Source: Chara braunii
Lineage: Eukaryota > Streptophyta > Charophyceae > Charales > Characeae
Reading direction: 5' to 3'
Assembly (NCBI GenBank): GCA_003427395.1
Contig: BFEA01000229.1
Coordinates: 1,128,607 to 1,163,112, forward strand
Length of the DNA: 34,506 bases
In this document: in pieces, positions 20,129 to 30,220 of the stretch
Position numbering within the stretch: the first letter of the stretch is position 1
Layout: every line of letters begins with the position of its first letter
Notes under the pieces: generated by a model
Seen by the model: the letters and a program-made list of their open reading frames with translations, nothing else
What the model was told of the DNA's origin: nothing
Databases searched by the model: none
Translations under genes and position numbers: made by a program

Positions 20129-20226
20129 CGTGGTTGTTCTGTTGATCTCCGCAGTCTGGCATATCACACACAGGGGCCGTGGTTGTTCTGTTGATCTCCG
20201 CAGTCTGGCATATCACACACAGAGGC
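20129..20226. repeat. 49-bp tandem duplication
   Basis: Two adjacent 49-base units (20129-20177 and 20178-20226), both containing CTGTTGATCTCCGCAGTCTG, differ at only one position near the end. They immediately precede a tRNA-like sequence. Confidence 0.95.
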
Positions 20227-20231
20227 CGTTT

Positions 20232-20304
20232 GCGATTGTTGCTCAAATGGTAGAGTCTTCAGGTCACATGTCATAGATCACGGGTTCGAGTCTGGCTGGG
20301 GACT
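20232..20304 (+). other. second tRNA-like SINE head
   Basis: TTGCTCAAATGGTAGAG is a good A-box/D-arm. GGTTCGAGTC at 20283-20292 is a near-perfect B box at the tRNA-standard distance of 44 bases from the A box. The T-stem is only partly paired and the acceptor ends do not pair, so it is a SINE or pseudogene. Confidence 0.6.
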
Positions 20305-20373
20305 TTGGGGGGGGTTCTTGTCCAGCTTGGCCTGTCATCTCTTCAAACGAACACATAGTTCCCTCTACATAGG

Positions 20374-20499
20374 ACTGCACATATCTGGCCTTCAGCCACA
20401 TACGTCTCGCTATACAGTTACACAGAGCACACATAGACTGCACATATCTGGCCTTCGGGCACATACATCTCGCTAAACAGGTACACAGAGCACACAGAG
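20374..20499. repeat. 63-bp tandem duplication
   Basis: Units at 20374-20436 and 20437-20499 both start ACTGCACATATCTGGCCTTC and share most positions. Degenerate CACATA-rich sequence continues to 20582. Confidence 0.9.
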
Positions 20500-20582
20500 C
20501 CTTCGGGCAGATACAAAAACACATGGCCCTATGGGCTCATACAAACATACATAGCCTCTGGGCATACACACATACACACAAA

Positions 20583-21011
20583 TTACGATACTGGGCTGGG
20601 GGGGTCTATCAGGTATATGACGGGGTCTACTCACGCATGGTTTAGCTCTAGGGTAGGGGTAGGGATATAAGTCGCTCCGGCTAGTCTGAGCTCCGCCTAG
20701 GCTTGGATAAGCTAGGGGAAGGACGGTAGGATGTGTCCGTGGGCACTGGCCTGCCTTGCTTAGGTAATCCTGCTGGGTAGACTCTCTGAATTGGGCCTGT
20801 AGAAGATTGCATGAGCCTGGCGTCCAAAGTTCCCGTACGGCAAGGTTCGTCCGCTTCTGCTTCCATAAGGGCTGGGAGGTTGGCCCAGCCTTGGTGCTTG
20901 TCACTGCTGTCTGGTCCAAGTTGCCCTCGATACTGGTAGGGTGATGGTCCTGAGTGCTGGTCACACTGAGGGAGGATAGTAGAGAAAGGGGGTGCGCTGG
21001 AAGTGTTAACG
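20583..21011. other. no gene seen
   Basis: The minus-strand frame 20473-20964 spans the tandem repeat and has no recognisable domain. Confidence 0.5.
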
Positions 21012-21340
21012 TGGGGATGGGTAGGGTAGGTGGCCTATCTTGTCAGGACAACCATCGGCTGCCGCTACTAGCAATCACCGCGGATCTGGTCCTTGGCCTC
21101 AGAAACACCCTGGGCTTCAAAAAAAAAAGAAAAAAAAAAGAAGTAGATTCCCATATACGAAGTTTCAATTTAAAAAAAAAAAAAAAAGAAGTGTGGGGAG
21201 GGTAGGGAGGTGGCCTATCCTGTCAGGACAACCATGGGCTGCAGCTGCCAGCTATCACCATGCATCTAGTCCTTGGCCTCTACAACAGCCCGGGCTCCTC
21301 TTTTTAATAAATAATAATAATAAAAATTAAAATTAAAAAA
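21012..21340 (+). repeat. two direct copies of a ~108-bp sequence, each with an A-rich tail
   Basis: 21012-21119 and 21193-21299 share GTGGCCTATC, TGTCAGGACAACCAT and TCCTTGGCCTC blocks in the same order. The first is followed by an A-rich stretch (21120-21190) and the second by another (21301-21341). A dimer of an A-tailed short retroposon is a reasonable reading. No Pol III boxes were recognised. Confidence 0.7.
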
Positions 21341-21750
21341 AGAGATGCATGGTGGATGGTTATCCAGGCATGATCATTGCTGCACTCCCGGTCGGGACAT
21401 GTCTGGGACAGTTGTCCATGTGGGGTTGCCAGTGCCAATAGTTGTGGGCCATGCTGGTAAGGGCCAGTGGTCATGGGCCTGCTGGGGTTGTGGGCATTGG
21501 GATCAAAATCCGCAATCCGTTTCACCTGCAGGAAAGAGGTCCCTTAGCACCTGAACCCTTCTTTCAGAGCATTCCACAATACACAAGAGGTGGGAATTAG
21601 GTCATAGCAATAGGAGCCAGTTTGGCATCCAAGGAGCACCGGATGGGGACCACCTCTATCCCCCAACCCCAGCCATGGCCCACATCCTTCAAAGCACCAT
21701 GATCCCGGAGTTTTATACAGCCAGTATACTGAGTGGCAAAAGATAGCCTT
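21341..21750. other. no gene seen
   Basis: Ordinary sequence with weak echoes of the direct repeat that follows (for example AGGAAAGAGG near 21530). Confidence 0.45.
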
Positions 21751-22190
21751 TCTGTATGTGGCCTTCTCTAGAAAGTTGGTTTGGGGGATGTCCAAGCCGT
21801 GGTGGTTTAACCCATGGCCCATGTCCTTCACTCACGGGGCCCCGGCTGGGGCAGTGACCTCTGGGACTGACGCAGCAGGCTGTTTCTAGTCCAGGAAAGA
21901 GGCCGGCAGGTACTCTAAGCCACACTGTGACTTCAATCATGGAATCTAAGCTGTCAACTTTCTGTATCCGCCCTTCTCTAGAAATTTGGTTTCGGGGGAT
22001 GTCCAAGCCGTGGTGGTTTAACCCATGGTGCATGTCCTTCACTCACTGGGCCCCAACTGGGGCAGTGACCTCTGGGACTGACGCAGCAGGCTGTTTCTCA
22101 TCCAGAAAAGAGGCCCGCAGGTAGTCCAAGGCACCTCTGAGGCTAGGGAGACACTCACTACGACTTTAATGATTGAATCTAAGCTGTCAA
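21751..22190. repeat. direct duplication of ~210-230 bp
   Basis: Copies at 21751-21960 and 21961-22190 share GGGATGTCCAAGCCGTGGTG, GGGGCAGTGACCTCTGGGAC and AATCTAAGCTGTCAA in order. The second has an extra segment of about 20 bases near 22131-22155. Divergence is moderate, so the event is not recent. Confidence 0.88.
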
Positions 22191-23700
22191 ACCGGTGCAG
22201 GAGATCCAAGTGTCTAGTGCGACTCCGCGGCTATATCCTACAACTTCGTCCTTGCCTCCACAGTGGGTGGGCGAGTGGCAGCCATGTTCCTGCCACGGCA
22301 GTAGACACGTTGGCACCATAGAACCTCTGGTACAGGTCTCTGGTGACCGCTTATCACCGGTGGCTGATTAGACTTTATGCCCTCTGACCCCACCCCACCC
22401 TCGCAAGCTTTTGTGCATGGTCCACATTGTCCTGCTCACTGACAGCCAACTCTTGCCCCCTTCTCCCTCTATTTCCTTTCACACGCTTGGATGGTAGCGC
22501 TATGGGTAGGCCCCACCGAACTGCTGGTCCTTGGTCCCAACTGCATCTCTGTGTTGGAACCATGCACCTTGGCACCGTAAGGGGGATGACAGATTACCTC
22601 CCGCATGTCAAAAAATGTACCAGAACCGTCATGCAGATCCCCAATCCCTTCTGCCCCCTCCTAATTTGTGATGAACAACCCCAGCAACATCGTTCCAGGC
22701 TGTTGGGCCCCAGTTTGGGACTGAACAACTGGCATGCCACCTTGTGCGGCCCCGAGTGTTGGCCTAAGATGTAACACCTCTAGAAGGGGACCAAGTTTGT
22801 GCTAGCATTTTCCACCCCCTTACCCTACCAGCCCCACTCTTTTTTCTTCTTCTTTTTTTCCTTTTTGAAAACATCAATCCTTTTATATACAGGAGTTGGG
22901 AAGCGGGCTCAGTGTCCCTTACATCATTCAGGTCTTTCAGCAGTGGGGTCCAGGCACTCTGGCCTCATTCTTTACTGAGAGACAGTTCGCTGAAAATGCG
23001 GAAAAACAAAGCCACTGCATCCATATATTGCTTTTTGCGTGCTAATAAGCAACAAACATGCAAAAGCAATCGCTCTATGCCACCATTGTGGATGACAACC
23101 TAAAACTGGATACTATACATCTCTGTCACAACCATTTTTTTGTTTTCCCCATCTCTGTCACAACCTGTTGGGATGTACCGCAACCCAAGGAATCACATCA
23201 TCTAAGATAATATCATCTGCTTCTGTCCTAGCGTACGTACAAAAACATCAAGCGCATAACCACATGATCAGTCACACACAATTAATGTATTCTATCCTGT
23301 AACCTGCTCGGGAGGCGGGGGCCTAAGGCCTGGTAGAGAGATCTGGGGATACTTTGGAGCTAGCATCTTAGAGGGCAGCCGGGGGTTGCTTACAGGTGGA
23401 TGCTGGCCAGTGCTGGAGTTAGTCGTGTTGCTCTGTAACCTAGCAGTATGGGAGTGGGAGGCCTGGATGAGCCTGGCAGAGAGTAGGGCAGTTTTGATGT
23501 GCTGCATTTTCCTTCTCTTGGACAACCCTTCGCTTTTTTGGGGAGTTCAGAGGTTAACAGAGGATTGCCGGAAGAGGTCAGATACCTTGCTAGGGTTGGT
23601 AGTCTTGATCTCGCGAATTCTGGAGATGGTACATGATCATATTCTTAGCCGAAGCCGGGTAATGGTTCCGGTACTCCAAATTGTTGTAAATATGTATCAT
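22191..23700. other. no gene seen
   Basis: About 1.5 kb with only short frames lacking any domain. A pyrimidine-rich stretch lies at 22840-22865. The part from about 23290 may be the body of the retroposon whose 3' hairpin is at 23726. Confidence 0.5.
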
Positions 23701-23805
23701 TATTACATATGTTTTCACATGGGAAGCTGGGCCCAATTCCCAGCACGTCCTGCTCCTTACGAATAGATTGGATCGTTTTCTCTTTACAAAAAAAAAAAAA
23801 AAAAA
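23701..23805 (+). mobile_element. 3' end of a LINE/SINE copy with stem-loop and A18 tail
   Basis: GCTGGG and CCCAGC pair around a 7-base loop at 23726-23744. This is followed by a diverged CTCCTTACGAATAGAT block and an A18 tail at 23788-23805. Directly after the tail, minus-strand gypsy integrase begins, so the copy appears inserted in that element. No target duplication could be assigned. Confidence 0.6.
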
Positions 23806-23816
23806 GAGTATTGATT

Positions 23817-24125
23817 CTATAATGGTACGAACATAGCATACATACTGAACCTATCAAATATAACCCTAATATGACTATTCCTGTTCCGACTAACTACACA
23901 GGAGTCCATGAAGTCGATAGAGACTGATTCTGCTGGCCCCGTTGGAAACGGTAATGGTTCCAATGGTCCTAGTGGGGCCTGCGTAGTAGTCTTATTGCAT
24001 TGGCACACTTGACACTCATGCACACACCGGTTGCAATCTGCTATCATTCTGGGCCATTCAAACCATCGAAATAACTTAGCGAAGGTCTTCCACCCGAAAT
24101 GACCCTCTACGTCGTGGCACTCTCC
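23817..24125 (-). pseudogene. gypsy integrase fragment (HHCC finger and core start)
   Basis: The minus strand reads ECHDVEGHFGWKTFAKLFRW, then ECQVCQCNK, giving the His and Cys pairs of the integrase zinc finger. ESVSIDFMDS carries the first catalytic Asp, and IRVIFDRFSMYAMFVP follows. The fragment ends at the A-tailed insertion at 23805. Upstream RNase H and RT are not recognisable. Confidence 0.85.
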
Positions 24126-24480
24126 CGATACTTCAGATAGGCTCGTCGTTTAGAGCGCATAGTCCATCTGCAAAGTTTGAGGTCTGAAGCAGCAGTTCAC
24201 CTGCTATCCGGTAATGTGGCCAGTTGTGACGGGCCCGTCGGGATGGTGGTCTGTCAGGATCATGATGAAGGGGATGAGGATGAGGGAGATGGAGATGCAG
24301 CTGGAAGGGACAGCGCAACTCCGACACGGACTCAACACGCACGTACTCCAAACTGTGCAAATGAAGAATGAATGGAAAACAGGCTGCAGCTGGGGTATAC
24401 CCCCAGCTGACTGACTGGGCTGAACTGGACTGGTACCGACAGTGGTACCGGGCAGGACTGGACTGGATTGAATAACACAA
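24126..24480. other. no gene seen
   Basis: Minus-strand frames here have no recognised domain. This may be eroded sequence upstream of the integrase fragment. Confidence 0.45.
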
Positions 24481-24482
24481 CC

Positions 24483-24882
24483 TGTGGGGTCAGGCCACGG
24501 TGTCGAGCGCATTGGCTCCCGCCTTTTTCGCAAAGGCGAGAGCCCTCCTGGCAACGGCGCCACCTATCGAGCGCATCGGCTCCCGCCTTTTTCGCAAAGG
24601 CGAGAGCCCTCCCGGCCATGTCACGCAGGAGTAAAACAAAACAAAACTAAGAGACCACTCAGGAATGACGCGTAATAACCCGGCGCACCCGGCTAGAGCG
24701 GCGAAGGGACGATGCAACCGCGGCCATCTCGGCGGTTCGCTGGGTTATTACGCGTCGTTCATGAGTTGTCTCTTAGTTTTGTTTTGTTTTACTCCTGCGT
24801 GACATGGTCGGGAGGTCTCTCGCCTTTGCAAAAAAGGCGGGAGCCAATGCGCTCGACAACGGCTTGTGGGGTTAGGCCACGG
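24483..24882. repeat. fold-back element with 115-bp arms
   Basis: Inverted arms at 24567-24681 and 24742-24856, each 115 bases, surround a 60-base loop. Shared landmarks are TCGAGCGCAT/ATGCGCTCGA at the outer ends, the AAAACAAAACAAAACTAAGAG block, and GCGTAATAACCC/GGGTTATTACGC at the inner ends. The outer 45 bases of the left arm are also repeated directly at 24503-24547. TGTGGGGTCAGGCCACGG (24483-24500) and TGTGGGGTTAGGCCACGG (24865-24882) flank the whole as direct repeats. Confidence 0.9.
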
Positions 24883-25979
24883 CCTGGTCCCAAAGGCCAA
24901 ACAGGCAAAATAGCCAGATAGCCCTGGCTCTAGGCCAGAGTCACGCTGCACAATCCTCAGACCTGTAGTGGATCCCAAGAGCCATAAGCACGCTTCCGCA
25001 AAAGCAGCAAAACTCCGCAATAATAAAACTGAAAAATCTAGGATACGGAGTCCATGAGATGCAACCTAAGTTACATAATCATGTCAAGATAAAGTCAAAT
25101 GTTTGGTATACACATCCTAACTAACCGCAAGAAATGAAATCTAGCATAGTACAATCTTAAAGTCCGGGAAGCAACTGCCTCAGTGAGTTAGTGTTGAAAG
25201 GAAATGATAGCAATATAGCACAAGAATGATGTCGTGTCACCGAACCACTAAGAGTGGGATGATCTTAGAGGGGTTGAATGCAGCCTAAAAATCGAAACTC
25301 CTCAGGGCAGTCACACAAAAAGATGGGATGGGTCATCAGGCTCAGGGCGAGGGAGTGGTAGCGAAACAAAACCAATGTCACTTACAGATAGACCATCAAG
25401 GCGGGTAATGCTCGACAAAGGGTGACACCATGCAAGGTTGACCATTAAAGGGTAGTCAGAAATAGGGTGTAGATATGCCTAATTGAACACATGCAATGGT
25501 TGACTCTAGGGTGATGAGGTAGTGGGTGAGGGAAACATGCACACAACTCAACGACTGGGGAGGAAGTCAGATCTAGGATCAGGAAAGCCAAGATAACGTT
25601 ACGGTTCAAATATATGTGCAATACCAAGGGAGAGTTAAACTCAGAGAGAAGAAGCTAAGTGAGAACCATCATGCAACATATACAAAGGAATGCACAAGGT
25701 AGGGTCGTGGCGTGAAGTAATCACGTCCAAGGTAGCTGAAGTCGATAAAGTAATTATAAGTTGTCGAAGTGGTCGATAACGTCGATGAAATAGGAGTCGA
25801 GTCGATGTTGCAGCAGAGCCGCAAAACGCTGACATAATGAGGAAGTTGATGACGAAGTACATCAAGGTGTGAGTCGGTGGGACGATAGATAGGTGATGAG
25901 TGTGTTGGTCGCTGGGGCGCCAAGGGCGTCGACAAGTGCGTTGTGAACGCATGAAAGCGTTCGTCTGCTGCTAAAGAAC
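24883..25979. other. no gene seen; degenerate GTCGA-rich stretch
   Basis: A stretch at 25725-25810 is rich in GTCGAT/GTCGA words. It lies downstream (minus strand) of the second chromodomain and may be the tail and LTR of that element, but no borders were recognised. Confidence 0.4.
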
Positions 25980-26265
25980 GACCTAAGAGATAACGGGCTC
26001 GTCCTCAGCAAAATCCTCGGTCATCAGAGGAGGAAGAGGGTCAGTTAGTTGAGCAGGACCGCACGTCTCAGCATGACAAGAAAGATCATATGCACGCACC
26101 AACATTCGGGTGTGCTTCAAGTGTTTAAGGGCTCCTAAGTAGCCTCCTCGTCATCGTAGCCCTTCCAATGCACAAGGTACTCGATGCGTGGAGGGGTATC
26201 CTCGATGACTCGGCGAGATACGATGTGAGAAATAACGAACTCCTCGTGATCGTCCGCCATGATAG
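25980..26265 (-). pseudogene. second chromovirus chromodomain, broken
   Basis: The minus strand reads ADDHEEFVISHIVSRRVIED, then IEYLVHWKGYDDEEAT, followed by TAG where the family has Trp. A one-base deletion a few codons later is followed by HLKHTRMLVRAY. The W-K-G-Y-x-D-E-E-A-T block is diagnostic of a chromodomain. The element's integrase core is not adjacent, so this is an isolated remnant. Confidence 0.85.
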
Positions 26266-27419
26266 GTTGAAGGCATTGTCGGTGCGAATACCCTTACAAG
26301 GGTATCCGAGTCCGCCCTGGGTTTTGCAAATGCCAGAAAACAAGTTTGGTTTAAGGTTTACGTACACCGTGCGAGGGCGCGACAGTGTCTGTGTTTTACA
26401 TTGACTGGTTGGTTGACTAGAGCAGAGAGTGTGTGGGCGAGCAGACTTAAGGCGCGCGTGATCTCTTTTTATCGTTAATGGTTGAAGAGTCGGCGTGGTC
26501 GCCGACCAGATTTTTATTTTTTCTGAGTAAGTTAGGATTAAACGGATCCTGTCTCCTGATTGGTGTGTTTATTTGTGACCTATGCGTACGTGCGGAGAGC
26601 GACATCGACAACGAGGAGGTCTTGAAGTGTTTTCAGTAGGCCCGCGCGTTGCACGGTGTCCGTTTATTTAGGTGTCCGTCGGAGCCAAACCCAGACTTGG
26701 GATTAGCAGTAGCGGTTACGACGTCCGATTTTCGTCGAAGGGGTTTGAGGATCGAGACCGAGCGGCGACGGCGCGGGAGTATCAGAGTAGCGCGAAGGGG
26801 GCCAAGGGGTCAAGGGTCTGGCGGGGCTATCCCCCTTGTTCTTGCGGTCCGCGGCGTCCGATCAGTGGTAGCATTTTCTAGATAATTCTTTTTTGGCGCT
26901 ATATTTCGGTTTATTTCTTTTTATGCTCCGGCATGCCGTCGACCTGGACGCAATGCCGGATTTAATGGCCACCACGGCGCGGTCAGGGCTTGAGTTCGTG
27001 ATTGGGTTGGTAATGCAGAATGCATATGACCTACGTTTCGGGTCCGATGAGGTCGCGCGGGGGTGTGCCGTATTTGCAGGAAACCCCGTAGCAGCCACGC
27101 TCGTGCTCAAGCCTCCAATAAGGGAACATGCGGGAGCCGGACCAGCCAGCAGGTGACGCCTGCTACGGCAAATGGGCGGTGCCATCCACGGGTCAGTCGG
27201 TGGCACCAGGGTCGGGCTTCCCCGATGCGCCAATCACTGCGCCTCCCCTCCGGTCCCCTCCCCTTATGGGCTTAGTGGGTGATGGGCATGGGTCCGGTCA
27301 GCCAGCACCGGGCAGCCGCGGGGAGACCAGATAGCGCACTAGGGCAGCCGCGGGCAGAAGTAGGCAGGCAGCGGAGCTGAGTGAGCAGCGCTGCGCAACT
27401 GCGGGCAGAACAACGAGCG
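26266..27419. other. GC-rich region, no gene seen
   Basis: High GC with many CpG from about 26560. Frames at 26649-26885 and 26893-27156 lack domains. From about 27300 it is dominated by degenerate GCAGC/GGGCAG words. Confidence 0.45.
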
Positions 27420-27598
27420 CTAGCAGGGTGATGGGGGTGGAGGCAGCAGCAACGGGCAGGGCAATTGCGCAAGCGGGCGACGGGCGCCGAAGCGGAGTAG
27501 GCAGCAGCAGAGGCAAAGCGAGCGGACGGGAGGCCGGACGCAGCAACGGAGGGGAAGAAAAGGGGGGTGAACCCGGTGCGAATCCGCGCTAGATACAT

Positions 27599-28335
27599 GC
27601 ACGGAGGGGATGGCGGAAGAACGAGTCGGACGCGGTTAGAGAGATGTAGTGCCCTCGATCCTGAGCGGAATCGAGGGGGAGAAGATGTGATCCCGGGGTT
27701 TTGACCCCGAGCAATCTGATGATAGTATTAGTTTTGAGGATAGGTCAGTAGGATAGAAGTTAGATGAGATAGGGGATGCGCCGAGCTATGGAGGAGACGG
27801 GAAGAAGAAGGAGAGAAAGCATATAGTGCAACCAATTGTGACCGGAAACAGGTTAAGGAGGAGGAGATCCGGGGGTTTTCAGGGCGGGCGACCCCGGATC
27901 TGCAGTCGGATTAGTATAAGAGTTAGTGTTAAAGAAGTTAAGAGGGAAAGCTCGTGCGCAGAGCTATGGCGGAGGAGAGGAAAAAACGGGGAGAAAAATC
28001 GAGATGCCACTCGATTCTTGATGGAATCGAGTGAGGTGGGTGTCAAAGTGGGGGTTTGAAGGTGAGGCGAATTTGAATTCTTCGTTGGTTTGAGCGATTA
28101 GTGAGTGTAGAAAGAGGTAGGAAGAAAATGTGGTGCGCGGAGTTGTCGAGAACGAAGGAAAAAGAAAGAACTACAACTAAAGTTATGTATCTCGCTCGTT
28201 CCTTCACGGAATCAAGCGAGATAAGATGCTATATGGGGGTTTCGAGGCACTCCAGATCAAATGGCCACGGCGAAATCTTGATTTGGGCGCCGTTTTCACC
28301 GCTATGAGAGTTGGGAGCTGTGCGATGAAGAGGTG
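27599..28335 (+). repeat. ~178-bp degenerate tandem array with variable-stem hairpins
   Basis: An anchor of the form GCGC-x-GAGCTATGG-x-GGAG recurs at 27599, 27778, 27956, 28135 and 28313, spacing 178-179. Hairpins sit at the same phase: 27652-27677 (8-bp stem CCCTCGAT), 28008-28033 (perfect 10-bp stem CACTCGATTC) and 28189-28222 (8-bp stem ATCTCGCT plus an inner TTCC/GGAA). The stem sequences differ but pairing is kept. The copy at about 27830 has lost the first hairpin but has a second one, GATCCGGGG/CCCCGGATC (27866-27900). The period is near nucleosome length, as in many plant satellites. Confidence 0.75.
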
Positions 28336-28945
28336 AGCAGACGGGCGGCTGCACCTTCCCGATTTTTGGCATGAGATTCAGTTTGTTTCTACTCTTGTTG
28401 ATGATGGAGGGAAGGCGAGGAGGAGTGAGCCGCCGAGGTAGGATACCTACCTGTTGACTGGTGCGCTGCTCCTAATGATGGAAGTAGCACCCCCCCCCAA
28501 TCTCTTTGTGCACATGCATCTGGCCGTGTTCTAGGGAAAGGTTCAGTCTCCCTGTGTGTGAAAGAAGAGTCGAACGGGGGGGAGGGAGGTAGGTGCAGGC
28601 AGGGGTGTTGGTGCGCGTATGAACAAGAAGGGGGTCAAAGTCTTCGGGATCATACCTTTCGTCTTCAAAGCCTTCATCACCGACCTGATTCGTCGTAGTC
28701 CTCTCATTCTTGCCCTGGCGGGAAAAAATGGTCATTCCGAACGGTTGTGTGAGACCATGCATTGAGGACTGATATCTGCAGGTGAAAGCACGGGTTAGGG
28801 AGTAGAAGGAAGTAAGACAAGGGAGGTGGGAGACTAACTAGCAGTCAAAGAAGCTAGGGGCGCAGTCTAGATTGAGACATAAAGAAGAACCAAGTCCACT
28901 CAGCCTGTTGGCTGATCGAATGAGGGAGCAACCAGAAGGATCTCT
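28336..28945. other. no gene seen
   Basis: A minus-strand frame at 28472-28762 includes an acidic stretch DEGFEDERYDPEDFDP but no recognised domain. Confidence 0.45.
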
Positions 28946-28968
28946 CCCCCCCCCTCCCCCCCCCCCCC
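28946..28968. repeat. C9-T-C13 homopolymer tract
   Basis: Almost pure C on the plus strand, with G-quadruplex potential on the minus strand. Confidence 0.95.
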
Positions 28969-30220
28969 TTCCTCACCCATGGGGGCAATAGTTGTATCCG
29001 ACAGCTCCCTGGTCTACACTCCCACCTGGGATCTTCCCTTCGAGTGCATGTCTGTCGCAGTGTATCTTCCTATGTTCTTGCAGAAGATCCTTTCCGCTTT
29101 TCCTCGACGACAGGTTGCTCAGTTGATGTATACACGAAACTGTGGGATTGCGGGCGCGAGTTCGGACTTAGCAGCGACCGCGAGTCAAGCTACCCGAGTA
29201 AAGACAGACAAAGGGGGAAATAAGGATGATGATAAGAGAATATGTACCTAGTCACGACTGCGGTATGCACAACCAACATCTGCATGCGCCTTGACTGACG
29301 TTGTTGCCCGTATGTTCATTCAAAGTTGGCTTCTCAGCTACACTACTTTCCTACTTAGGAGGAATTGCAGACGGCGTTTTGGATGACAACCTGCAAATCG
29401 GGGTCTTGACTAGTGTGCTCTGGATCGCGGAGTGTGCGGATGGCCAGATTGTTGTTGCTAAGAACCATGCCTGAGTCGTATTACCGTGGAGTGTAGGCGG
29501 AGCAACAGTGGTACTATTGTTGTTCTTAATAGAGGCGTGATTGCCGTATCCATGTTTTGGTGTTTGAGCTACGACTATTACGTTTCATATCTCGAGCTTG
29601 CGGGAGAAATTGAGACTATTGAAGATGGGAGTTATTGCTAGAATTTGGGAGACTGTCAGAGGGTCAACGTTTGATTATTGGGCTTCAACTTGGTCAAGTT
29701 GCTGCGACTTGGCCACCATTGTGGATCCCTCAGGCGCATTGAGGTTTCAAGGCCCTCTCCTGCGAGTTAAGTCGGTCCCTCCCTCGTATCTCGAGCGTCT
29801 GAATCTCTTTTTTTGGTCTTTCTGACTCTAAGTCTGGTCTGATGTTCTGAGAGGAAGGTGGCAGGCGGGATTGCAACCTGTAGGACCGCAGCAAGGCTCT
29901 GTGGGGAGTCTGCCCACCGATTACGGGAGCTCTGCCGGAACTCAGGAGGAGTTCTGGAGACAGGGAACCATCAGGTATACTTCTTTTTGTCTGTATGAAC
30001 CCACTACACCTTTTTTTTTACTATCTTCCTCTAGTTTGATTAATTGTATGCATGAGATCCCCTCTAATTTTTCCTTTCTCTTCAGGATTTCATCAGATTG
30101 AATGGAAAGAGTGCATGAGTGAAGTTTAAGTTTCTTTTATTTTGACTAAAAGCAGATTAAGGAACGAATTGGGGGAAGGTGGGAGGAAGGCAGACTGCAT
30201 ACGTGACCGGGTCAACCAAG
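28969..30220. other. no gene seen
   Basis: Plus-strand frames at 28979-29251, 29598-29825 and 29871-30101 are short and have no domain that I recognise. Confidence 0.45.

Noticed and set aside
20232-20304. Functional tRNA gene
   Set aside because: A and B boxes are good, but the acceptor and T stems do not pair properly.
27272-27602. Minus-strand Ala/Leu/Arg/Pro-rich frames
   Set aside because: Their composition is produced by GC-rich GCAGC-type repeats and no domain is visible.
28979-29251. 90-codon plus-strand frame after the C tract
   Set aside because: No domain, no splice or promoter context, and length compatible with chance.
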